This document shows, piece after piece, positions 1-5,404 of a stretch of 6,570 bases of DNA (positions within the stretch are counted from its first letter, which is position 1; every line of letters begins with the position of its first letter). The stretch is from contig CAVIKO010000171.1 in the NCBI GenBank assembly GCA_963643035.1, positions 1 through 6,570 of the forward strand. Reading direction: 5' to 3'. The translations under genes and the position numbers were made by a program. The notes under the pieces were generated by a model. It saw only the letters and a list, made by a program, of their open reading frames with translations, made no database searches and was not told where the DNA came from. This DNA is from UMGS1696 sp963643035. Lineage in GTDB: Bacteria; Bacillota; Clostridia; Oscillospirales; CAG-272.

Positions 1-457
1 CAGCAGCCGTCTTCGGATCAAATTCTCCCATATCCGTTATCTGCATTCCGGTCAGTTCGCTGAACTTTCCGAGCAGCGCCTGTTCTTCCGGAGTCAGCGT
101 TGCCACCCGCAACTGACCCTTCATGAAATAGAAATGAAAGCTGTACGGGTCTGCCAGGTCTTTCAGGCTGCTTGCGACCGATGGGAACTCCTTTTCCGAA
201 AACAGCCCTTCACCTACAACAATCAGATGCTTATAATGAAGTTTCCCCTGCATCCTGCTGACAAAAAGCTTCGTCAACTGTGCAGTATACGGTCCGCGAA
301 AGCCGAAAACCAGAATCAGCGCATCGTATGCGGATTCGTCCTCCGCCTGAAACGGAGTATCCACATTGACGCAAAGACAGTTCAGTCGTTCTGCTATTGC
401 GGTGGCCAGCCTTTTTGCACTTCCGTGCTGTGTTTCATAGGTTACAATGCTCCTCAT
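1..457 (-). CDS. Flavodoxin-domain protein (3' end cut by window edge)
   Basis: 152 codons are present and open to the window edge, so the C-terminus is missing. The N-terminus MRSIVTYETQHGSAKRLA looks like the first strand, phosphate-binding loop and first helix of a flavodoxin fold, which binds FMN (YETQHGSAKR, residues 7-16). A second strand-like segment (ALILVFGF, 46-53) is followed by RGPYTAQLTKLF, and a third (HLIVVGEG, 77-84) follows at the usual spacing. It resembles the flavodoxin-domain group that includes HemG-like protoporphyrinogen dehydrogenases, but a specific enzyme role cannot be assigned from a fragment. The ATG at 457 has AGGAGG at 467-472, nine bases upstream. It lies 53 bases after the 100-residue membrane protein gene in the same direction, so co-transcription is possible. 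Family level is fairly sure; substrate and partner are unknown. Confidence 0.82.
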   Translation of the reverse strand, partial: MRSIVTYETQHGSAKRLATAIAERLNCLCVNVDTPFQAEDESAYDALILVFGFRGPYTAQLTKLFVSRMQGKLHYKHLIVVGEGLFSEKEFPSVASSLKDLADPYSFHFYFMKGQLRVATLTPEEQALLGKFSELTGMQITDMGEFDPKTAA

Positions 458-510
458 AGTATGAATCCTCCTGTTAAGATTTCAATAACCGGGTTTGGCG
501 GTAGATGGTA

Positions 511-813
511 TTAGAATATACCCTTGTTATACTTGAATTGTGCGTATAGCATAAAACCCAAGCCGGTGGCAATTCCAGGTACAATAATGAACGGCATGAT
601 CTTTTTGCTCCAAAACGTTATGGCAAAAGCCACAACCAGAGATACTCCAATAATCAGAGTACCTATCCCGACGGCTTTCCCGTATTTGGGAATATCTTCT
701 TCCTTGACTTTTCTTCGGTTGTAGGAATGTATTGTGCTGATATTTCCCCTTATGTTCACGATTCCGATAACGGATATGAATAAACCCAGAATCAGTAATG
801 TGATGTTTTCCAT
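511..813 (-). CDS. Small three-helix membrane protein, 100 residues, uncharacterised
   Basis: I do not recognise a functional family. The protein has three hydrophobic stretches (about residues 3-20, 46-67 and 72-91), so it is probably an integral membrane protein. Between the first and second lies a polar, charged loop (HSYNRRKVKEEDIPKYGK, 29-46). That layout resembles small uncharacterised Firmicutes membrane proteins, including DUF3784-like ones, but the match is only impressionistic. The ATG at 813 is chosen because AAGGAGG (819-825) sits five bases upstream; longer or shifted readings lack such a site. A close copy of its first 8 codons and leader appears at 1244-1282 beside the assembly gap, so the gene seems duplicated. 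Neighbours are another tiny membrane protein upstream and a flavodoxin-domain gene downstream. Confidence 0.85.
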   Translation of the reverse strand: MENITLLILGLFISVIGIVNIRGNISTIHSYNRRKVKEEDIPKYGKAVGIGTLIIGVSLVVAFAITFWSKKIMPFIIVPGIATGLGFMLYAQFKYNKGIF

Positions 814-827
814 TTGCGCCTCCTTTT
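789..827. repeat. Repeat copy 1: start and leader of the 100-residue membrane protein gene
   Basis: This stretch matches 1244-1282 with four mismatches by eye. It covers the first 8 codons, the start codon and the ribosome binding site. Weaker similarity continues upstream of the gene: a CTTTTGG-containing segment near 865-885 matches one near 1323-1345, and a GC.GCAG.GCA segment lies near 900-911 and 1359-1368. The copies look like ancient duplicates of a whole gene unit rather than a mobile repeat. Confidence 0.75.
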
Positions 828-833
828 AAGAAT

Positions 834-847
834 GCAGGGTTTCCTGC
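834..847 (-). other. Small hairpin in the leader of the 100-residue membrane protein gene
   Basis: GCAGG (834-838) and CCTGC (843-847) form a 5-bp stem with a 4-base loop, just upstream of the ribosome binding site at 819-825. The duplicated leader near 1280-1320 does not keep this hairpin, which argues against a conserved regulatory role. It may be chance. Confidence 0.25.
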
Positions 848-933
848 TTGATTGTATGACATTTCTTTTGGCAACCCCAAAACAGATAATGGCTAAAAGC
901 GTCGCAGAGCATGTGAATTAGAGCTGTGAGACG

Positions 934-1152
934 TCATTTTTTCTTTTTCACAAAAAACGAAACGATGAACATTGAAGCCATAACAATGGCATAGCAAGCA
1001 TAAAATACACGCTTTACTTCAGCATCAATTCTTATAATGCCGATGTAAAAGACACGTCCAATCGTAGGGCAAGAAACAGCGCAGTAAACAAAAACGGCGG
1101 CTGCTATAAACATCACTGCGCTGATGAATCTTAACAAGTTCTTCCTGTTCAT
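934..1152 (-). CDS. Small two-helix membrane protein, 72 residues, uncharacterised
   Basis: No family is recognised. Two hydrophobic segments (about residues 9-27 and 50-67) suggest two membrane helices joined by a loop with mixed charges (RIDAEVKR, 41-48). The protein ends in a run of lysines (VKKKK), typical of a cytoplasmic tail by the positive-inside rule. Two cysteines (C24, C28) lie near the end of the first helix. The ATG at 1152 is preceded by GAGGTGA at a good distance (within 1156-1164), which supports the start. The next gene in the same direction starts 120 bases downstream. Being real protein is likely; function is unknown. Confidence 0.7.
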   Translation of the reverse strand: MNRKNLLRFISAVMFIAAAVFVYCAVSCPTIGRVFYIGIIRIDAEVKRVFYACYAIVMASMFIVSFFVKKKK

Positions 1153-1185
1153 AAAGTCACCTCACAAATCTTGGATTTCGGTCGT

Positions 1186-1200
1186 CAAACTTGCACCGCA
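1186..1200. repeat. Short direct repeat, left copy (AAACTTGCACCGC)
   Basis: AAACTTGCACCGC at 1187-1199 recurs exactly at 6543-6555, in the same orientation. The two copies flank the whole defence locus, near the left contig end and the right window edge. A 13-base match can arise by chance in a window this size, so an attachment-site role is only a possibility. Confidence 0.3.
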
Positions 1201-1233
1201 GGACGCCCGATACTCCCGTTAAGAGAGTACGGA

Positions 1234-1243
1234 NNNNNNNNNN
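1234..1243. other. Assembly gap (10 N)
   Basis: Ten Ns join two contigs. The true distance, and even the adjacency of the two sides, is not shown by the sequence. A diverged duplicate of nearby sequence starts exactly at the right side of the gap, so a repeat-induced assembly break is a plausible cause. Confidence 0.97.
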
Positions 1244-1268
1244 GAATCAATAATGTGATGTTATCCAT
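1244..1268 (-). CDS. Start of a second copy of the 100-residue membrane protein (cut by gap)
   Basis: Only 8 codons are visible before the Ns. They read MDNITLLI, against MENITLLI in the complete gene ending at 813. The ATG at 1268 has AGGAGG (1274-1279) five bases upstream, the same spacing as in the complete copy. If the gap were truly ten bases, the frame would run into a TGA about 16 codons past the gap, giving a broken gene. If the gap is larger, a full paralogue could be present. Too little is visible to choose. Confidence 0.6.
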
Positions 1269-1282
1269 TTACGCCTCCTGTT
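1244..1282. repeat. Repeat copy 2: duplicate of the 789-827 segment
   Basis: This is the partner of the segment at 789-827, in the same orientation. It keeps the start codon, ribosome binding site and first codons, with four substitutions, mostly at third positions or in the leader. It starts at the first base after the N-run. Confidence 0.75.
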
Positions 1283-1361
1283 AAAAGTAAGATGTTTATT
1301 TCGATTTCAATGAAGCCATCTTCTTTTGGTAATCCAGAACTAATAACGTCTGCAAATGCCG

Positions 1362-1398
1362 CAGGGCACCGACTTTGCTATGCAAAGCCGATGCCCTG
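1362..1398 (-). other. 17-bp stem-loop after the restriction gene; candidate terminator or leader element
   Basis: Bases 1362-1378 pair with 1382-1398 around a TAT loop. On the plus strand two positions mismatch (C-A and A-C). In minus-strand RNA both become G-U wobbles, so all 17 pairs form, which suggests selection on the minus-strand transcript. It lies 77 bases downstream of the restriction gene stop and about 94 bases upstream of the start of the truncated membrane-protein copy. No U-tract follows the stem, so a standard intrinsic terminator is not well supported; an mRNA 3'-end stabiliser, leader structure or mobile-element end are alternatives. Confidence 0.5.
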
Positions 1399-1411
1399 TG
1401 TGTGGCCTGTG

Positions 1412-1419
1412 GGCTTTGC
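1412..1419 (-). other. Alternative pairing partner for the hairpin arm at 1382-1389
   Basis: GGCTTTGC here is the exact reverse complement of GCAAAGCC at 1382-1389, which is itself one arm of the 1362-1398 hairpin. In minus-strand RNA the two pairings exclude each other, an arrangement seen in attenuators. A further small stem (TAGG/CCTA around 1424-1436) lies just upstream. Function is not shown. Confidence 0.35.
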
Positions 1420-1474
1420 GATATAGGTCGCGCCTACGGGTCAAAATTCATTTTAAGAATCTTTTTTACAGCTC

Positions 1475-2104
1475 TTACAACAGTGCTTCGCTGAGATAGT
1501 CCCGAACCTTCTTGTCCAGTTCTTCTGCTGTAAAAGCACATGGCTGTAAGCGTTCCGCCCACGCTCTGCCGGGATGAAGGCAGTCCCACATGGGCATTCT
1601 GCCGCTATGACGGCCTCTGCCCGGATCATGGTTTCCAAAACCGTCCAGTACAATGTTCCAAACAGGTTTGAAACGCTCAATCATCAGAGATTCGGTGAGT
1701 GGAATCCAGATATCATCAACGGACAGAAAACGGCAACGGAAGTCCTCAATGTTAAGGTTGGACGCCGCAGCCACCGATTTCGCATGGTCGGTAAGGCGTT
1801 TATATAATGCGATGCCGGGGTCAACGTCATTGCCCTGACCGCCTTTCCTTGCGCCATCCGGTACAGATTTTCCTACATAAATCGGGCAGGAGAATTGATC
1901 ATTGCGATTCACATCAGACAGAATCTCATAAGACGGAAAGTCCCCGGTATAGTACAACGCATACACGCCCGCGCCGATGAACGGCTTCGGAGGCAGCGCA
2001 AAAACTTCGGATTCAAGAAGTGCGTTTGCGGCACTTTCGCCAAGATGCCGTTTATCCAGCGGATTGAACGGCGGGTATACGGGGTATTCGTTCCTGTTAG
2101 CCAT
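1475..2104 (-). CDS. Eco29kI-family type II restriction endonuclease (GIY-YIG nuclease)
   Basis: A 209-residue DNA-cutting enzyme, close to the usual length of this family. GIY-YIG nuclease landmarks appear in order: GVYALYY (46-52, tyrosine 48), IYVGKS (75-80, tyrosine 76), KRLTDH (102-107, arginine 103 and histidine 107), catalytic glutamate 138 in TESLMIERF, and asparagine 150 in KPVWN. The arginine-histidine spacing of four and glutamate-asparagine spacing of twelve fit R.Eco29kI as I know it. R.Eco29kI cuts CCGCGG; the same target here is inference. The ATG at 2104 lies inside the end of the methyltransferase gene (8-base overlap, ATGGCTAA), with AAAGGATG as a likely ribosome binding site. 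Making the nuclease after its methyltransferase from one message is a common safeguard. All key residues are present, so it is probably active. Confidence 0.9.
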   Translation of the reverse strand: MANRNEYPVYPPFNPLDKRHLGESAANALLESEVFALPPKPFIGAGVYALYYTGDFPSYEILSDVNRNDQFSCPIYVGKSVPDGARKGGQGNDVDPGIALYKRLTDHAKSVAAASNLNIEDFRCRFLSVDDIWIPLTESLMIERFKPVWNIVLDGFGNHDPGRGRHSGRMPMWDCLHPGRAWAERLQPCAFTAEELDKKVRDYLSEALL

Positions 2105-3275
2105 TTTGCATCATCCTTTCCATTTGTATTATCACGGAGTCTCCTACAGCTTTTGCAAGCTTCACGGGTACGGCATTGCCGATCTGCCGCATGCTTTCCG
2201 TCCATGATGCGCTGAACAGGTAGTCGTCCGGAAAGGTCTGAATGCGTGCGCTCTCGCGGACTGTGTAATAACGGACACTGCCATTATCCAGAACCACCAT
2301 GTTCTCACCTCCCGGCACACCGTGCGCACCGGCCTTGATGGTCTTGGACGGCTCGTCCAGCCTGCTTCCGGAGTGTCCTGCGTATACCCGTGCGCCGTCT
2401 CTGAACTCATGGTTGTTGTATCTTGCGGAAGCTCTCATATCCGTCGGGTCCGGCAAATCGCCAATGGCGTCCCGCACGGTACGCCATCTTAGAGATGGCT
2501 TGTCCGTTTCCTCAACTGCCTGTTGAATCGTGCGCAGCTGGAATGCGGAAAGAGGGGTATCTTCCGGCTTTTTCATGCGGTGTTCTTCCCAATATTCCCC
2601 GGAAATCCATTTCGCGTAAAGAAGTGCGTTCTGGCTGTGCGTGGCGGGAGGAAAGTTCCAGCTTGCGTTGAGGTCACTCCTGAATCCTACAATGATTACG
2701 CGGTGGCGGGACTGCGGCACACCATAGTCTGCGGCATTCAGCAGTCGGAATACCACGTTGTATGAAAGCCCACTGTCCTGACCGGATGTATGATAACGCT
2801 CCAAAAGTGCAAGGTGTGTCTCCCATGTCATATCAGTCTCTTTGACGATTTCCGGGTGCTGCAGCTGCAGCAGGATGTAATTAAAGTAAGAACTGAACGA
2901 CTTGCGTAGCAGCCCCTTCACATTTTCAAAAACAAATGCCTGCGGCCGCGTTTCCCGAACGGCACGTACCGCTTCGGGGAACATATCGCGCTTGTCGTTG
3001 TATGCCTGATGTTTTCCGCCGAGAGAGAACGGTTGGCACGGTGGACCTCCGGCAACAAGCTGGATTTTCCCGGTATATCCCTCGTAGCTGACTGTGCGGA
3101 CATCCGCTTGGAAAACCGACCAGTCCTTTACGCCGGGATATCCGTTTACAATGTTATATTTGAGGTTGTCGCAGGAGTCCTTGTCCCATTCGAACAACGC
3201 CTCGTGCTCAAAACCTGCCTGCAACAGACCCAGTGCGAGTCCGCCGGTTCCGCTGAATAATTCAATCGACTTCAT
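2097..3275 (-). CDS. DNA (cytosine-5) methyltransferase of the type II R-M system
   Basis: 392 residues, full length. It transfers a methyl group from S-adenosylmethionine to cytosine C5 and should protect the host from the nuclease encoded next to it. The motifs are in canonical order: I FSGTGG (7-12, cofactor binding), IV GGPPCQPFS (76-84, catalytic Cys80), VI ENV (117-119), VIII QSRHR (188-192), IX-like RESARIQTFP (340-349) and X GNAVP (366-370). The target-recognition region lies between about 200 and 335. The ATG at 3275 has AAAGGT seven bases or so upstream. The gene follows the XRE regulator by 52 bases and overlaps the nuclease gene by 8. Its specificity, presumably CCGCGG from the Eco29kI-type partner, is inferred, not seen. 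No broken motif is visible. Confidence 0.95.
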   Translation of the reverse strand: MKSIELFSGTGGLALGLLQAGFEHEALFEWDKDSCDNLKYNIVNGYPGVKDWSVFQADVRTVSYEGYTGKIQLVAGGPPCQPFSLGGKHQAYNDKRDMFPEAVRAVRETRPQAFVFENVKGLLRKSFSSYFNYILLQLQHPEIVKETDMTWETHLALLERYHTSGQDSGLSYNVVFRLLNAADYGVPQSRHRVIIVGFRSDLNASWNFPPATHSQNALLYAKWISGEYWEEHRMKKPEDTPLSAFQLRTIQQAVEETDKPSLRWRTVRDAIGDLPDPTDMRASARYNNHEFRDGARVYAGHSGSRLDEPSKTIKAGAHGVPGGENMVVLDNGSVRYYTVRESARIQTFPDDYLFSASWTESMRQIGNAVPVKLAKAVGDSVIIQMERMMQNG

Positions 3276-3303
3276 GGCTTTACCTTTCTGGCGCTTAGCT
3301 TTG

Positions 3304-3315
3304 TTTATACAAACT
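3304..3315. promoter_or_regulatory. Near-palindrome before the methyltransferase gene; possible operator
   Basis: GTTTATACAAAC is symmetrical except for one base pair and sits in the 52-base gap between the XRE repressor and methyltransferase genes. Read on the minus strand it holds TATAAA, a possible -10 element, though I see no good -35. Small regulators of R-M systems often bind short palindromes near the genes they control, so this is a candidate site for the adjacent XRE protein. Confidence 0.35.
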
Positions 3316-3327
3316 TTGAGATTGACG

Positions 3328-3546
3328 CTATATATGTTGTTTCTCGCTCGGCACTGTTTCCGCTATATCGTTCAAATCACAGTTCAATGCCTCACAGATG
3401 CGAAGGAGGACTTCCGTTGTAACATTTTCGTCCTTTCCCAGCTTGGCAAGGGAGGAGGAACTGATTCCCGCAGCCTTGCGTAAATCGGATTTTTTCATAT
3501 CTTTATCAATCAACAGCTTCCACAGCTTCTTATAACTCATCTTCAT
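3328..3546 (-). CDS. XRE-family helix-turn-helix regulator, 72 residues
   Basis: This small DNA-binding protein is almost entirely one Cro/CI-type domain (about residues 5-63). Its recognition region reads SDLRKAAGISSSSLAKLGK (20-38), followed by NVTTEVLLRICEALNCDLND (41-60), the usual last two helices. Proteins of this type commonly sit before cytosine-5 methyltransferase genes in Firmicutes and are thought to control expression of the R-M genes. The start at 3546 shares ATGA with the stop of the ATPase gene, which indicates coupled translation; AAGGTAG lies upstream as a moderate binding site. A second ATG two codons in is an alternative start. It may regulate only the R-M genes or, by autoregulation of the whole operon, the ATPase module as well; the sequence cannot decide. 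Confidence 0.9.
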   Translation of the reverse strand: MKMSYKKLWKLLIDKDMKKSDLRKAAGISSSSLAKLGKDENVTTEVLLRICEALNCDLNDIAETVPSEKQHI

Positions 3547-5189
3547 TGTCCGCTACCTTCTTTATTCCATGATTGTCCGTAGAGTTCACAGTTGCCGTCC
3601 GACAGCGTCAGCACCGTATTCTCGGAAAGAATTTTCCGGGTATCCGGCTTGTATGCCGCCTGTTTGTCAAACGCGATAAAAACCTGTTTCCTGCTTGCCG
3701 CATACAGCTTCATAATACCGTCGACGGCGCTGTCCCCTATGTTTTTCAGAATCAGCGAATCGTGTGCAATCGCCGGCAGGTCCGTCAGATACAGGATGGC
3801 CAGATCATAGATGACCATACCCTTGTAGTTGGAGCCGGTACCCGTATCATCCGGCGTTTCGAATTCATAGCTGTTATATCCCCGAAAACGGATATGCGGC
3901 GCTTTGCGGGATTCGGAAAACAGGCTGTCATTAAACACCTTCATTTTGCCGTTGAGTTCACGCTCGATATCTTCCAGGATATCCTCAATGGCTCTCTTCA
4001 AAACATCATCTGCTCTGCGCCGCTCGTCCTGCAGCTCGGTCAGCGTGAGGTATGCTTCATTCTGCCTCTGAATCGCATCGATTTTCCCTTTGAGTTCCGA
4101 GTGTCGGTCAAGAAACTCTTTGGAGAAATTATCCACGACACCCAGATCGGCGAGCTGCTCCATAAGCTCTTCCAAATACGCCTGGAGGCGGGCGATTTCC
4201 GATTCCACCGACCGCCTCTCCAGTGCAAATTGTTCGTCCAGGATCGCCGCCAGTTTTTTGTGATACCGTTCCACCTCGTACAGCTTGCGAAGGTTAACAC
4301 CGGGGAAGAACTCCTGCAGGGCGGCAAGATCCGCTTCCGTCGGATACAGTCCGTATTCCAGGCTCATCTTCAGCAGATCCAACCGCCGCCGCTTTGACTG
4401 CAGCTCCGTTTCAATGCGGAGCTTTGCGGACAGCATCTGCGCTTTCATATGACTTTTCTCAAGGTTATCCTCATTTTGCTCCGTGACCTGCTCCGCAGCA
4501 AGATTGTCCAGCTGCGCCTGTAAAGCACGGATCTGTACGAGATTCTCCTCATACTGCGTTTTCCCGCCGACCAGATCCGGAACAAACCGATATTTCCTTG
4601 CCTCACGGAACGCAGACAGCTTCTTTTTCTGTTCTTCGAGACTGTCACTGTAGGCTTCAATTTCTCCGTACCGATTGAACAGCTTTACAAGAACTTCAAT
4701 GGATTTCTGCATACCGCTGCCCGGTAGACCTTTGGGCGGACGGCGTTCGTCCAGGTTTTCCTTGCCGTAGATTCTGAAAAAGCTGCTTACTGTTTCACGG
4801 AAGGATAGCCCCGGGAAATCTATGCCGTAACAAACCTTCAGCCAGTCGGAAAACTCCCTCTTTGACTGCGTCGCTCCGGTCAGCGCATACCCCTCGGAGC
4901 AGATATGTATCTCGTCCGGCGCTACGGCGCTGCGGGCGAAGCGGTATTTCTTGCCGCCAAACAGAAAGGTGAAGAATATCGTATGCGCACCGATGTGCTT
5001 GACGCCGTCACTTTGCAGATAGGTATCTCCGCCAAACGCGAAGTCAAGCGCCAGCAGCGCGGAGGATTTTCCGATGGAGTTTTCTCCGTCTTCCTTGCCG
5101 AGAATGACGTTCAGCCCTTCCTTAAAACAGATGGGTGGACGCATTACCCCTTTCTCTTTAAAAACAGGGGACATCAGTTCGATCAGCAT
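3543..5189 (-). CDS. ABC/SMC-type ATPase with DUF2326-like C-terminus (ABC-3C ATPase component)
   Basis: A 548-residue split-head ATPase of the Rad50/SMC kind. The N-terminal half-head carries Walker A GENSIGKSS (35-43) in the context NVILGKEDGENSIGKSSALL. Two long charged, probably coiled-coil stretches follow (about 175-275 and 305-415). The C-terminal half-head has TGTGSNYKGMVIYDLAIL (449-466) at the signature-like position, a Walker B-like strand ending in AIAHDSLIL (473-481), and a last strand KQVFIAFD (501-508). The HDS motif and overall form resemble DUF2326 proteins. In ABC-3C systems such an ATPase is thought to sense a nucleic-acid or invader signal and gate an effector. It starts 7 bases inside the middle-component gene, with GGAGGTGAGG (5197-5206) upstream, and ends in an ATGA overlap with the XRE gene. 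ATPase identity is sure; the ABC-3C role rests on context. Confidence 0.88.
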   Translation of the reverse strand: MLIELMSPVFKEKGVMRPPICFKEGLNVILGKEDGENSIGKSSALLALDFAFGGDTYLQSDGVKHIGAHTIFFTFLFGGKKYRFARSAVAPDEIHICSEGYALTGATQSKREFSDWLKVCYGIDFPGLSFRETVSSFFRIYGKENLDERRPPKGLPGSGMQKSIEVLVKLFNRYGEIEAYSDSLEEQKKKLSAFREARKYRFVPDLVGGKTQYEENLVQIRALQAQLDNLAAEQVTEQNEDNLEKSHMKAQMLSAKLRIETELQSKRRRLDLLKMSLEYGLYPTEADLAALQEFFPGVNLRKLYEVERYHKKLAAILDEQFALERRSVESEIARLQAYLEELMEQLADLGVVDNFSKEFLDRHSELKGKIDAIQRQNEAYLTLTELQDERRRADDVLKRAIEDILEDIERELNGKMKVFNDSLFSESRKAPHIRFRGYNSYEFETPDDTGTGSNYKGMVIYDLAILYLTDLPAIAHDSLILKNIGDSAVDGIMKLYAASRKQVFIAFDKQAAYKPDTRKILSENTVLTLSDGNCELYGQSWNKEGSGQ

Positions 5190-5404
5190 GGGTAAACCTC
5201 ACCTCCGTCCGTTATATCCACTGCCCGAAGCGCATACAGGCAGTCCATGACCGACAGGAAATCCGTCGCTTCCTCCAGCAGCGGCCTTACAGCCAAATAC
5301 AGTTCTCCGACCGCCATCGGTCCCTGCCGGAGTTCGTTCAGCACCACTGGTATCAGCGCCAGGGTGCTTTTTTTATAGGAATACAGTTTATTCGGTAATT
5401 GCAT
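5183..5404 (-). CDS. ABC-three-component middle component, 73 residues
   Basis: The protein begins MQLPNKLYSYKKSTLALIP, a pattern I associate with small middle components of ABC-3C systems (types 6 or 7; I cannot separate them by eye). The rest, with VVLNELRQGPMAVGELYLAV (20-39) and FLSVMDCLYALRAVDI (49-64), is consistent with a small winged-helix fold. Such proteins are thought to link the ATPase to the effector. An ATG 24 codons earlier (5476) is in frame, but its extra residues come from the coding sequence of the upstream gene and are unlike the family. The ATG at 5404 has GAGG (5411-5414) six bases upstream and starts exactly at the conserved LPNK, so it is preferred. It overlaps the upstream gene by 17 bases and the ATPase gene by 7. 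Confidence 0.8.
   Translation of the reverse strand: MQLPNKLYSYKKSTLALIPVVLNELRQGPMAVGELYLAVRPLLEEATDFLSVMDCLYALRAVDITDGGEVYPC

Larger units (their letters stand above)
1153..1474. other. Intergenic stretch with assembly gap, gene fragment and RNA-like structure
   Basis: More than 300 bases lie between the restriction gene and the 72-residue membrane protein with no complete gene. From right to left it holds an AT-rich tail after the restriction gene (1441-1474), a GC-richer structured segment (1362-1440), the leader and first codons of a duplicated membrane-protein gene (1244-1345), ten Ns, and about 80 bases of unassigned sequence. That last part contains a short TACTC/GAGTA inverted repeat (1211-1215 with 1225-1229). 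I see no convincing promoter. Confidence 0.6.

Noticed and set aside
134..514. A 126-codon open frame on the plus strand
   Set aside because: It is opposite the flavodoxin-domain gene, whose minus-strand translation gives a clear fold and ribosome site.
527..880. A 117-codon minus-strand frame overlapping the 100-residue membrane protein
   Set aside because: Its composition is unlike a folded protein, and the AAGGAGG site fits the 813 start in the other frame.
1362..1398. Calling the hairpin a standard intrinsic terminator
   Set aside because: No U-tract follows the stem on the minus strand, so it is listed as a structure of unknown role.
1909..2410. Several arginine- and cysteine-rich minus-strand frames inside the R-M genes
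   Set aside because: They are frame-shifted readings of the methyltransferase and nuclease genes, whose motifs are intact.
3573..4397. A 274-codon open frame on the plus strand
   Set aside because: It lies wholly opposite the ATPase gene, has no family-like motifs, and is explained by the codon pattern of the real gene.
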